From Fibrobacter succinogenes (GTDB lineage Bacteria; Fibrobacterota; Fibrobacteria; Fibrobacterales; Fibrobacteraceae): DNA of 64,000 nt. The notes beneath the pieces are model-generated. The model was given only the letters and a program-made list of their open reading frames with translations, was not told the origin of the DNA and searched no databases. Made by a program: the position numbers and the translations under genes. Numbering within the stretch: the stretch's first letter is position 1; every line of letters begins with the position of its first letter. Location: positions 1 to 64,000 of the forward strand of contig CACXMH010000008.1 of the NCBI GenBank assembly GCA_902768715.1, written 5' to 3'. Below, piece after piece: positions 42,134 to 50,306 of the stretch.

Positions 42134-44107
42134 ATGGAGAAATTTGGGTATCTATGCAAGGCCAAAACTTTGGCCGTCTTTGGCGCAGCGTGCCTAGCCA
42201 CTGCCACATCAGCATTCACAGCAAACACTGTGGTACAGCCGCTGGACTACACCGACCAACTGCAAAGTTTCTACAATCCGGACCGGGGCTTTTACAGGCC
42301 CCAGGTGATTCACTTTCGGCCTGAAGCCATAGAGGTGGATCCATATTACAAAAACCGCCTTATGCACCTGCGGGCGGAAATTTCCGCCTTCTCCAGCAAC
42401 GCCGTCTGGAACGACACTGCTGCCGACGGTCACGGCACCACCCAGGACCTGACCGAGGCCATGCTGAATTCTTTCCGCGCCTACCTGGATAAGATACGTG
42501 CCACAAACTCCACCGTCATTGTCCGCTTTTCCTACGACCCCTGGTACAACGGCAAGGGCAACATGGAGCCGCCCCAGGAATGGATCCTGAAACACGTCAA
42601 GCAGCTGAGCACCGTCTTCAACGAATACAAGGACGTGATTACCTTCGTGGAGCAGGGCATGTATGGCCCATACGGGGAACAACATACCAGCACCATCAGT
42701 AACCCGCTCTACGTGGGCGAAGGTCTTGCCACACTTTTACAAAACACGGACCACGACGTGGACGTAGGTCCGCGAAATCCCGGCGTTCTTGCCCGCGGGC
42801 TCGGGTTCAGCCCAACAACAGAGCTGAACGACGCAGGTGACACCACCGCCTGGAACTACAACGTTTCTTTCAACATCGAGCACCCCTATTTCAAGATGAA
42901 GGCGGACTCTCTGGGCAAAGACATCTACCGGACGGGATTCTACAATGACTGCTATGTAGGCACCGAATATGACTACGGCACCTGGGGTGGCAACTGCAAA
43001 AGCAGCGTCTGTCGCGAAGAAGGGGTGGCGTTTATGGAGAACTACGCCCATCATGTTCCCTACGGCGGCGAGGCCTGCTCCCCTCCCAGCGGCTATGCTA
43101 AAATCAATACCGCAAAATTCATTTCTTACGAAGCTTTCCGCACCCACACTTCTTACCTGAACTACGAGCACACCTGGGCCCTGACAAGGCCCGACGGCGG
43201 CGAATGGCGGCTGGAGGAATTCCACCCTCGGGACACCATCGACAAGGCCTACGAATCTTACACCGACGGTAACGGCGTATTGCAGAATTCCGCCTTCAAG
43301 TACATCGATGACCATCTGGGTTACCGCTACGTACTGCGCCGGTCATCCATGATGGATTCTCTCGGGCCCGGCAGCCTGCTACAGCTGGACATGAAAATCC
43401 AGAACGTGGGCTTTGGCAACATGACCAAGAAACGTCCCGTCACCGTCGTGCTCAGGAGCGTCACCGAATCCGCAGGCAACACCGTCTATGGCGCGCCGCT
43501 GGAACTCAAGCAGGCAGGGAACTTCGACCCGCAGGACATTCTCTGCCGAAAGGTTGTGCTGAAGTCGGCGTTTGACGCCAACGGGAACATCGCCGACTAC
43601 AGCAACGTGCAATCCGAAACCGTCTCCGACGGCATCAACGACGTGAAGGTGGCGGCCCAGCTTCCCGACACGCTGGCCGAAGGAAAGTACGCCGTCTACC
43701 TCCGAATTTCCCAGTACGGGAACTGGCCCGCCGACAGCAACTATTCCGTAGTCCGCTTCGCCAACGATTCCGCCTACTACGACAAGGAGACTGGCGCAAA
43801 CCTGGTAGGCCGTTTCGTGCTGAGCAAGAAGGCTCCCGTAGTCAAGCCGCCGACCAGTAGCTCTTCTGCCGCACAACCAAAATCAAGCAGTAGCGGGAAC
43901 GCAACGACCATCTATCAGGCAAGGAACATTCCTGGCAAAACCATCCGCCTGGAAAATCACGGCCAGACCCTTACGGTCCAAAACGCCCGCCGTGTGGAAA
44001 TTTTCGACCTGATGGGACACAGGCTTATGGCTCAGGATTTGCAGGGAACGACAACCATTTCCCTGAAAAACTTGCCAAGGACCTCGCTAATTATCAGGAC
44101 ACGCTAG
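42134..44107 (+). CDS. Secreted DUF4874/DUF4832 protein with Ser-rich linker and sorting-like C-terminus
   Basis: 657 residues. Signal peptide (AVFGAACLATATSAFTA). Residues about 40-215 are DUF4874-like, with YNPDRGFYRPQ at the start of a TIM-barrel-like domain. Residues about 220-540 are DUF4832-like (GFYNDCYVGTEYDYGTW, FISYEAFRTHTSYLNYEHTW, HLGYRYVLRRSSM). A Ser-rich linker (SSSSAAQPKSSSSGN) and a C-terminal beta domain (VEIFDLMGHRLMAQDLQG) resemble Fibrobacter-type secreted enzymes. DUF4832 proteins are thought to be carbohydrate-active; activity is unproven. A -10-like TATAGA lies 8 bases before the ATG. Its stop starts the repeat at 44104. Confidence 0.83.
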   Translation: MEKFGYLCKAKTLAVFGAACLATATSAFTANTVVQPLDYTDQLQSFYNPDRGFYRPQVIHFRPEAIEVDPYYKNRLMHLRAEISAFSSNAVWNDTAADGHGTTQDLTEAMLNSFRAYLDKIRATNSTVIVRFSYDPWYNGKGNMEPPQEWILKHVKQLSTVFNEYKDVITFVEQGMYGPYGEQHTSTISNPLYVGEGLATLLQNTDHDVDVGPRNPGVLARGLGFSPTTELNDAGDTTAWNYNVSFNIEHPYFKMKADSLGKDIYRTGFYNDCYVGTEYDYGTWGGNCKSSVCREEGVAFMENYAHHVPYGGEACSPPSGYAKINTAKFISYEAFRTHTSYLNYEHTWALTRPDGGEWRLEEFHPRDTIDKAYESYTDGNGVLQNSAFKYIDDHLGYRYVLRRSSMMDSLGPGSLLQLDMKIQNVGFGNMTKKRPVTVVLRSVTESAGNTVYGAPLELKQAGNFDPQDILCRKVVLKSAFDANGNIADYSNVQSETVSDGINDVKVAAQLPDTLAEGKYAVYLRISQYGNWPADSNYSVVRFANDSAYYDKETGANLVGRFVLSKKAPVVKPPTSSSSAAQPKSSSSGNATTIYQARNIPGKTIRLENHGQTLTVQNARRVEIFDLMGHRLMAQDLQGTTTISLKNLPRTSLIIRTR

Positions 44108-44143
44108 CCCCTAGATCCCAATCCCTAGATCCTAGCCCCTAAT
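44104..44143. repeat. CTAGGG word repeat supplying the stop codons of both flanking genes
   Basis: CTAGCCCCTAGATCCCAATC, CCTAGATCCTAGCCCCTAAT: five CTAG-type words. The first TAG is the stop of the DUF4832 gene on plus. On minus, the CTA at 44132-44134 is the stop of cysS, whose last two codons are also repeat. Confidence 0.85.
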
Positions 44144-45586
44144 TTCCCAGGTCGTGCCTTCCTTGCTGTCCTTGATGACAACATTCATCGCGGCGAGTTC
44201 GTCGCGGATGCGGTCACTTTCGGCCCAGTTCTTGGCGGCACGGGCTTCCTTACGGGCGGCAAGCAGCGCTTCAATCTTTGCGACATCCACGCCGTCGTTC
44301 GCACCCTTCTTGGCGTATTCTTCGCGAGGTTCATCGAGCTTCAGACCGAAAATCTGGTCGAAGTCTGCCACCAGGGCGGCCTTTTCGCCGTCGCCGATAT
44401 CGCTCTTGAGCATCGTGTTCATGATGCCGAGGGCGCGCGGCATGTTCAGGTCGTCACCGATAGCGTCCTTGAATTCGTTTTGGAAAGCCTTGGCGGCTTC
44501 GCTAGTGATAGCAGTAGCCTTACCGATCAGCGGGTCCGTCTTCTTGTGCAAGCTCTTGAGGCCTTCCTTGGCGCCTTCCAAGGCTTCCCACGTGAAGTTC
44601 AGGTAGTTGCGGTAGTGGCTGCCGATGGCGAAGAAGCGGTAGTCCAGCGGGTTGAAGCCGCGGTCCATCAGGAGAGATACTGTCAGGAACTCGCCGCTGG
44701 ACTTGCTCATCTTGCCGAACTTCTGCTCGGTCGTGCCGTCTTCCAGTTTTTCTTCGCTAGCGGTGCGCAGGAATTCCCCGTGCATCCAGAAGCGTGCGAA
44801 GGTCACGCCGTTGGCGCATTCGCTCTGGGCGATTTCGTTGGTGTGGTGCACGCGGATGTGGTCGGTACCGCCGCAGTGGATGTCGAGCGTCGGGCCATTG
44901 TACTTCATAGCCATAGCGGAGCATTCAATGTGCCAGCCGGGGAAACCAACGCCCCACGGGCTGTCCCATTCCATGGCGCGTTTCTTGTCCTTCGGGCTGA
45001 ACTTCCACAGAGCGAAGTCGGTGGCGTTCTTCTTTTCGCCCATGTCGATGCGGCTACCTTTGCGGAGGTTTTCCACGTCGAGGCGGGCAAAGTCGGCGTA
45101 GCGCGGGAACTTGAGGCTGTCGAAGTAGATGCCGTCGCTGGTGCGGTAGGTGTAACCCTTTTCTTCCAGGGTCTTCACCAGGTCAATCTGTTCCTGGATG
45201 TGCTGCGTGGCTGGCGTCCAGCGGGTCGGTTCCTGGATGTTCAAACGGTGCCAGTCGGCCATGAACGCGTCGGTGTAGAACTTCGCGATGTCCCAGACGG
45301 ACTTGCCTTCGCGGGCGGCGCCCTTTTCCATCTTGTCGTCGCCGGAGTCGGCGTCGCTGGTCAAGTGACCCACGTCGGTGATGTTCACGATGTGGTTCAC
45401 CTTGTAACCGTAATACTTGAGCGTACGGACCAAAAAGTCTTCGAAAATGTAGGTGCGGAGGTTGCCGATGTGGGCGAAATGATAGACAGTCGGGCCACAA
45501 CAGTACATGCGCACGGCGGGAACGCCTTCGGGGAGTGTGAATACTTCTTTCTTGCGCGATGCGGTGTTGTAGAACTGTAGAGCCAT
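44132..45586 (-). CDS. cysS: Cysteinyl-tRNA synthetase
   Basis: 484 residues, the usual length. Zinc/HIGH region YCCGPTVYHFAHIGNLRTY near the N-terminus (Cys in CCGP and the HIGN form of HIGH), GFPGWHIECSAMAMKY with zinc ligands, and KMSKSSGEF. Charges tRNA-Cys. GGAG lies 7 bases before the ATG. The last residues IRG and the stop are written by a CTAGGG word repeat, so the natural C-terminus (usually basic, TxWxRK) has been replaced by a few residues. Confidence 0.97.
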   Translation of the reverse strand: MALQFYNTASRKKEVFTLPEGVPAVRMYCCGPTVYHFAHIGNLRTYIFEDFLVRTLKYYGYKVNHIVNITDVGHLTSDADSGDDKMEKGAAREGKSVWDIAKFYTDAFMADWHRLNIQEPTRWTPATQHIQEQIDLVKTLEEKGYTYRTSDGIYFDSLKFPRYADFARLDVENLRKGSRIDMGEKKNATDFALWKFSPKDKKRAMEWDSPWGVGFPGWHIECSAMAMKYNGPTLDIHCGGTDHIRVHHTNEIAQSECANGVTFARFWMHGEFLRTASEEKLEDGTTEQKFGKMSKSSGEFLTVSLLMDRGFNPLDYRFFAIGSHYRNYLNFTWEALEGAKEGLKSLHKKTDPLIGKATAITSEAAKAFQNEFKDAIGDDLNMPRALGIMNTMLKSDIGDGEKAALVADFDQIFGLKLDEPREEYAKKGANDGVDVAKIEALLAARKEARAAKNWAESDRIRDELAAMNVVIKDSKEGTTWEIRG

Positions 45587-45663
45587 TTTAGCCTCCGTTA
45601 ATGCGGCGCAACCTGCGCTGCCGGCGCCAAATATAGAAAATACGCGACTCTAAGCCGCCAAAA

Positions 45664-46458
45664 CTATTCCTGCGGCTCCCCTTCCACAGACATTTTCCGC
45701 TGGCCCGTAATGAACTGGTGCACGTAGGGGTTGGCGGTATTCTTGATTTCATCTACCGTCCCCACCTCGATAATGCGACCGTTGTAAAGCATGGCAATGC
45801 GGTCTGCCACCTTGAAGGCACTCACCATGTCGTGGGTCACCACCACAGAGGTAACGCCCAGCTTGCTCTGCATGTCCAGAATCAGGTCGTTGATCACGTC
45901 GCTGGTAATGGGGTCCAGACCGGTGGTGGGTTCGTCGTACAGAAGGATTTCAGGGTTCAGGGCGATGGCGCGGGCAAGGGCCACACGCTTTTTCATACCG
46001 CCCGAAAGTTCCGAGGGCATCTTGGTGCGGAATTCCGGCACCAGATTGATCATCTTGAGCTTTTCGGTAACCACGTTCTGGATCTGCCTCTCGGAAAGTT
46101 CCGGATGGTGTTCCCGCAGGGCAAAGGCGATGTTCTCGCCGGTGGTCATGGAGTCGAACAGCGCCCCCATCTGGAAAAGCATGCCCATCTTGCGGCGGAT
46201 AGTATGGGTGTCAAAGAACTTGGGCGTACTGATGGTCACGCCATCTACCGACACCTCGCCACCGTCGGGCTGCAGAAGCCCAATCATGTGTTTCAGGATC
46301 ACGGACTTTCCACCGCCGGACTTACCGATAATCACCATGGTCTCCCCACGGCGAATATCCAAATTCACGTCTTCCAAGACGGTCTGAGCGCCAAAGGACT
46401 TCCGAAGTCCCTTCAAGCGAATGGCAATATCGTTCGGGTCAATCTTTACATTGGGCAT
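45664..46458 (-). CDS. mlaF: MlaF-type ABC transporter ATPase (lipid asymmetry)
   Basis: 264 residues. Walker A GKSGGGKS, signature LSGGMKKRVALARA, Walker B ILLYDEPTTGLDP, H-loop VVTHD. The IGLLQPDGGEVSVDG segment and pairing with an MlaE permease identify the Mla type, which moves phospholipids between the membranes. The gene follows mlaE by 16 bases in the dnaB-mlaE-mlaF operon. No mlaD/MCE gene is in the window, so the substrate-binding part is encoded elsewhere. Confidence 0.92.
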   Translation of the reverse strand: MPNVKIDPNDIAIRLKGLRKSFGAQTVLEDVNLDIRRGETMVIIGKSGGGKSVILKHMIGLLQPDGGEVSVDGVTISTPKFFDTHTIRRKMGMLFQMGALFDSMTTGENIAFALREHHPELSERQIQNVVTEKLKMINLVPEFRTKMPSELSGGMKKRVALARAIALNPEILLYDEPTTGLDPITSDVINDLILDMQSKLGVTSVVVTHDMVSAFKVADRIAMLYNGRIIEVGTVDEIKNTANPYVHQFITGQRKMSVEGEPQE

Positions 46459-46474
46459 AACGTTACCTATAATC

Positions 46475-47254
46475 CTAGAAGAACATCACCGCATCCAGGG
46501 CAAAGTCCGCAATCAAAATCATGAGGCAGCTGGACACCACCACGTTCATGGTAGCAAGGCCCACGCCACGGGCGCCAGGCTTCGCATTCACTCCGTTGTA
46601 GTAGGCCAGCGCAAAAATCAGGGTTCCAAACACGAAGGACTTGATAATACCCGCCCACAAATCCATGGAGTCGAACAGGTACTGCATACCCGTATAGTAG
46701 GTGTAGGTGGTAATATCCAGGGCGAGCACGCACACGATCCAGCCACCAATCAGGGCAAGCGCGTTAGAAATGGCGGTAAGGCAAGGGATCATGGTAATGA
46801 AGGCCACAAAGCGGGGCAAGGCCAAATAGCGGTACGGCTCAAGCCCAAGCACCGTGTAGGCCATCAGTTCCTCTTTCTCCTTCATGGAGCCAAGCTCCGC
46901 GGCCACGGCGCTGCCTACACGGCCCGCCAGCACGATGGCGGTCAGCAGGGGTCCAAGCTCGATCAGCACCATCTTGCAGGCGGCTGTCCCCACAAACTTG
47001 TCCGACACCAGGTTGTGGAACTCGAACTCCGCCATGATGGTGGCCACCATGCCCGTAAAGATAGACGTCACAAAGAGCAGGGGCAGAGACGACACGCCGA
47101 TGGAAATCATCTGCTTCACAATCAGGTCCGGGTTCTTGTACACGTGGGGCAGCTGCTTCAGGGTCGAAAGCAGCAGGCACACGATCTCGCCGACGCTGGC
47201 GATACCCTGGACAATGACCTTACCGATCCAAATGATAGGGCTGAGCAGAATCAT
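46475..47254 (-). CDS. mlaE: MlaE-type ABC permease
   Basis: 259 residues with about five helices and the MlaE signatures LTAIVLAGRVGSAVAAELGSMK and FVAFITMIPCLTAISNALALIGGW. Works with MlaF in phospholipid transport across the inner membrane. Its ATG overlaps the dnaB stop (ATGA), so dnaB, mlaE and mlaF are one transcript; coupling a replication helicase with lipid transport genes is presumably accidental. Confidence 0.92.
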   Translation of the reverse strand: MILLSPIIWIGKVIVQGIASVGEIVCLLLSTLKQLPHVYKNPDLIVKQMISIGVSSLPLLFVTSIFTGMVATIMAEFEFHNLVSDKFVGTAACKMVLIELGPLLTAIVLAGRVGSAVAAELGSMKEKEELMAYTVLGLEPYRYLALPRFVAFITMIPCLTAISNALALIGGWIVCVLALDITTYTYYTGMQYLFDSMDLWAGIIKSFVFGTLIFALAYYNGVNAKPGARGVGLATMNVVVSSCLMILIADFALDAVMFF

Positions 47255-48678
47255 GGGCCGAAATCTCCAAAGCCGACAGGTTCAGAGCCGCCACCGTAAT
47301 CGTCGTAAGAGTACGGCTGGTCGCCGCCCTCGTCGCCACCGTCTGGTGAAGCATTGTAGAAGGTGGTGTATTCCGGTATAAAAGCCATGGGAATGTCCTT
47401 CACCGAACCGTTGCGGTGCTTGGCCACAATCAGTTCCGCCACGTTCTTGTCTTCTTCCTTGTGGGTGCGCACGTAGGGGCGCTCCACGAACCACACCATA
47501 TCGGCGTCCTGTTCGATAGAGCCCGATTCACGAAGGTCACTGAGCTGAGGCCGGTCACGGCCCTTCTCCTCTACCTTTCGGCTCAGCTGGGCAAGGGCAA
47601 TCACCGGGATGTGCAGTTCCTTGGCCAGAATCTTGAGCCCGCGGGAAATATTGCCGATGGCCACCGCGCGGTTCTCTTCGTTGCCGGTCTTCATCAGCTG
47701 CAGGTAGTCCACCACCAGCAGGTCCAGCTGGCCCCTGTGCTTGAGCTGACGGGCCTTGCTCATGAGCTCCATGATGCCCAGGTCGGCGTTGTCATCTACA
47801 TACAGCGGGGACTGGTTGATAGGGGCCACCTTCGCGATAATCTTGTTCATCTCGTCACGGTTCAGCTTGCCGTTGCGGAGCTTGGACTGGTCCACCTCGG
47901 CCCTGGAGCAAAGCAGACGCTGGGCCAGCTGCATGCCGTCCATTTCCAGGCTAAAGAAGGCCACATGCTTGTTGTAGTCGATGGCGGCGTTGGCGGCAAT
48001 AGTCAGAGCAAAGGAGGTCTTTCCCACGCCCGGGCGGGCCGCCAAGATAATCAGGTCCGAATTCTGGAGGCCGTTGGTCAGCTCGTCCAACTCTTTGATA
48101 CCCGTGGGGATTCCCGTGATGCCGTCCTTGCGGTTGTTGAGCCGCTCCAGCAGGGGCGAAACGAAATTCTCGATGGGCTTTACAGCACCCTTCACCTGCT
48201 TGTCGGCGATGGCGAAAATGTCCCGCTCCGCATCCTGGATCACATCGTCCGGATTGAAGGAAGGGTCCATGGCCTTCTTGATGGTCTCCGAGGCCGACTT
48301 GATCATCCTGCGCAGGGTGGACTTGTTCTTCAGGTGTTCCAGGTTCCACTCCACGTTGGCCGAAGACGCCACCGACTCCATCAGGTCGAAAAGGTATTCC
48401 CGGCCGCCCGCCTCGGCGAGCTTGCCGTAGCTTTCCAGTTCCGTCGAAAGGGTCAGAAGGTCGATGGGAGTACCCTTGCGGTATAGCCCGCTCAGGCCGC
48501 GCCAAATGAGCTTGTGCCGTTCGTAGTAGAAAAAGTCCTCTTCGGTAACCACCATAATGACGGTCCCCATGACTTCGGGGTCACGGAGGATACCGCCCAG
48601 CAAAAAGCGTTCCGCCTCTAGGTCGTTGGGCACCTGGCGGCTTTCAAAATTCCTGTTGTCACTTACATTTTCAGACAT
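47251..48678 (-). CDS. dnaB: Replicative DNA helicase DnaB
   Basis: 475 residues. N-terminal domain (VPNDLEAERFLLGGILRDPEVM), linker, and RecA-type C-terminal domain with Walker A ARPGVGKTSFAL, FFSLEMDGMQLAQRLLCSRA, DYLQLM (Walker B) and LSDLRESGSIEQDADMVWFVER. It forms the hexamer that unwinds the fork. No intein seen. It ends with a Gly/Asp-rich tail. First gene of the dnaB-mlaEF operon. Confidence 0.97.
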   Translation of the reverse strand: MSENVSDNRNFESRQVPNDLEAERFLLGGILRDPEVMGTVIMVVTEEDFFYYERHKLIWRGLSGLYRKGTPIDLLTLSTELESYGKLAEAGGREYLFDLMESVASSANVEWNLEHLKNKSTLRRMIKSASETIKKAMDPSFNPDDVIQDAERDIFAIADKQVKGAVKPIENFVSPLLERLNNRKDGITGIPTGIKELDELTNGLQNSDLIILAARPGVGKTSFALTIAANAAIDYNKHVAFFSLEMDGMQLAQRLLCSRAEVDQSKLRNGKLNRDEMNKIIAKVAPINQSPLYVDDNADLGIMELMSKARQLKHRGQLDLLVVDYLQLMKTGNEENRAVAIGNISRGLKILAKELHIPVIALAQLSRKVEEKGRDRPQLSDLRESGSIEQDADMVWFVERPYVRTHKEEDKNVAELIVAKHRNGSVKDIPMAFIPEYTTFYNASPDGGDEGGDQPYSYDDYGGGSEPVGFGDFGP

Positions 48679-48729
48679 AACTATTCACGATAAAGATAAA
48701 ATTTTTGCCTGAAAAAATGCCTTGCGAAG

Positions 48730-48872
48730 CATCCAATTGGGCGTTCCCTAGCCCCTGTTCCCGAAAGGTCCGCAAAAAACGGGCTAGGTCGGGCTCTGCT
48801 CGCCCCCTCGTCACCTCGGCGGCTCATCGAGCCGCTACGCGTCTCGCCGCACGGCGCGACGATCCCTAACGC
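48730..48872. repeat. GC-rich block ending in ATCCCTAACGC (candidate dispersed element)
   Basis: The gap between dnaB and the WYL gene (48679-48945) holds a GC-rich block with short inverted parts (GGCGGCTCATCGAGCCGC; CGGGCTCTGCTCGCCC; CGCCGCACGGCGCG) and no open frame of note. It ends with ATCCCTAACGC, the reverse complement of the 11-mer at 6494, also found at 58048. Confidence 0.45.
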
Positions 48873-48893
48873 AATCACGGGAAAAGAAGCCCG

Positions 48894-48925
48894 CGACAAT
48901 TATTGTCGTCCGCTTTTTGTATATT
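48894..48925 (+). promoter_or_regulatory. WYL-regulon operator 1 and -10 box (WYL gene)
   Basis: Perfect palindrome CGACAATTATTGTCG (48894-48908); its inner half TTGTCG is followed after exactly 11 bases by TATATT (48920-48925), 20 bases before the ATG. Same geometry as the four other sites; suggests autoregulation. Confidence 0.75.
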
Positions 48926-48945
48926 GGGACAAAAATGGAGGCCCT

Positions 48946-49971
48946 ATGGCAGAACAGACCCGCGGCGAACGAATGATACGCATTTTCGCCTACCTGATGG
49001 CGCACTACAACAACCGCTACAGCGTAGCCGACATCATGAACCGCCTGGAAATACCCGAAAGCGACCTGAGGAGCGTCCAGCGCGACATGCAGGCGCTGGC
49101 AGACATCGACGGGGGCTACATCCGGCGCATCGTCGATAGCGGCAAGACCGAGTACCAGGTGGCCCTCGAACGGGCAGGCAAGCTCGTGTTCCCCGAATTC
49201 GGCGACACACTTTTGCATTTCATGTTCCTACAGCGCATCGCGAACATCTACCCGGCCATTTCAAGCCTCATCGAAAACCTTACCGGAAGGATTATGCAGG
49301 ACCTGCCCGCACGAGAACAGGCCACCCTGGCAAGTTACGCAAAGGAACTGAACGGGCGGATTCTCTTTACAGGCACGCCGCCCGACGTTGACGAGAATGT
49401 AGGCAAGAACCTGCCCGTCATCCTTGACGCCATCCGCAAAAAGCAGAAGGTTCAAATCGCCTACACCGACAACTGGGGGAACTTTTCCGACAAGCCCCGC
49501 GTACCGTTGCTGGTCGCCATCCACCAGGGAGAAATTTATGTAGGCTGCGTCTCACAAAGATTCCCCGGCAAGACATACACCCTCAAGCTTAGGCGCATCG
49601 AATCGGTAAAGCCCCTGCGCGAACAATTCGTCGAAGACCCGAAGGTAGTCGAAATCCTCCGCAGGCGCATCCGCTCGGGCACGCTGCTGTCCGGCGATCA
49701 GGACCAGCCTTGCGAAAAGGTGGTCATCTATTTTCCAAAGTACATCAAGAACATCTTGCAGGAACGGCCCTACCACCCCAGCATGAAAATCAAGGAACTG
49801 GAATGCGGAGACTTGCACGTGACAATGAATGTCGCAGTCAACGACCTGCTCAAGCAGTGGGTCATGTACTTCGGGCCGATTGCCGAGGTGCTAAAGCCAG
49901 TCAAGCTCCGTCAGATGGTGCTGGACTCCGCGAAGGAACTGGTGGGGATGTACGAACGGGGATTTACTTAA
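48946..49971 (+). CDS. WYL-domain transcriptional regulator
   Basis: 341 residues. N-terminal winged helix-turn-helix (RMIRIFAYLMAHYNNRYSVADIMNRL...LRSVQRDMQALADI), then a WYL-type Sm-like domain (ILDAIRKKQKVQIAYTDNWGNFSDKPRVPLLVAIHQGEIYVGCVS...YTLKLRRIESVKPL) and a C-terminal extension (WCX-like). WYL proteins of the BrxR/CapW type repress anti-phage genes by binding palindromes at promoters. Here a palindrome lies in its own promoter and in four promoters of the adjacent island, so it is the obvious regulator. GGAGG lies 5 bases before the ATG. Confidence 0.9.
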   Translation: MAEQTRGERMIRIFAYLMAHYNNRYSVADIMNRLEIPESDLRSVQRDMQALADIDGGYIRRIVDSGKTEYQVALERAGKLVFPEFGDTLLHFMFLQRIANIYPAISSLIENLTGRIMQDLPAREQATLASYAKELNGRILFTGTPPDVDENVGKNLPVILDAIRKKQKVQIAYTDNWGNFSDKPRVPLLVAIHQGEIYVGCVSQRFPGKTYTLKLRRIESVKPLREQFVEDPKVVEILRRRIRSGTLLSGDQDQPCEKVVIYFPKYIKNILQERPYHPSMKIKELECGDLHVTMNVAVNDLLKQWVMYFGPIAEVLKPVKLRQMVLDSAKELVGMYERGFT

Positions 49972-50282
49972 TCCTGTCGTCGCAGAATTCATGCTGGCTA
50001 CACTTTTTTCAATGCGAACTCATCCAGAGTGTATCGATCGGTTCAATAGCAGGCTCAACAAGCGCAGGGTCGTTCGCATGAATCCGGCGAACACCGACCC
50101 CACGTTTTAAATGCGCAGCAAGCTGTCCAAGCAACGGGATTGCGTCGCCATCTTGTTTCACATAAGCAACCTTAATATCGGCGGTTCCAATCCACATTTT
50201 TTGTGGACCGACATAATTTGCGATATCTCTTCGGAGTAATGTTCCCCGTTCTGGATGTTCTTGGTGAAAACGGACATCATTG
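49968..50282 (-). pseudogene. Decayed copy of the PLD-type HKD protein gene
   Basis: Read on minus, it begins MSVFTKNIQNGEHYSEEIS, like MPAFTKYIQNEEHYSEVVS of the intact gene at 55657. After a frameshift it continues WIGTADIKVAYVKQDGDAIPLLGQLAAHLKRGVGVR(R)IHA. It then jumps over the HKD region to NDPALVEPAIEPIDTLWMSSH, and ends with TGA where the intact copy has Cys, followed by KKCSQHEFCDDRIK. So it has a frameshift, an internal deletion that removes the catalytic motif, and a nonsense codon. It abuts the end of the WYL gene. Confidence 0.88.
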
Positions 50283-50306
50283 TAAATATAGATTTTCAGT
50301 CAACGC

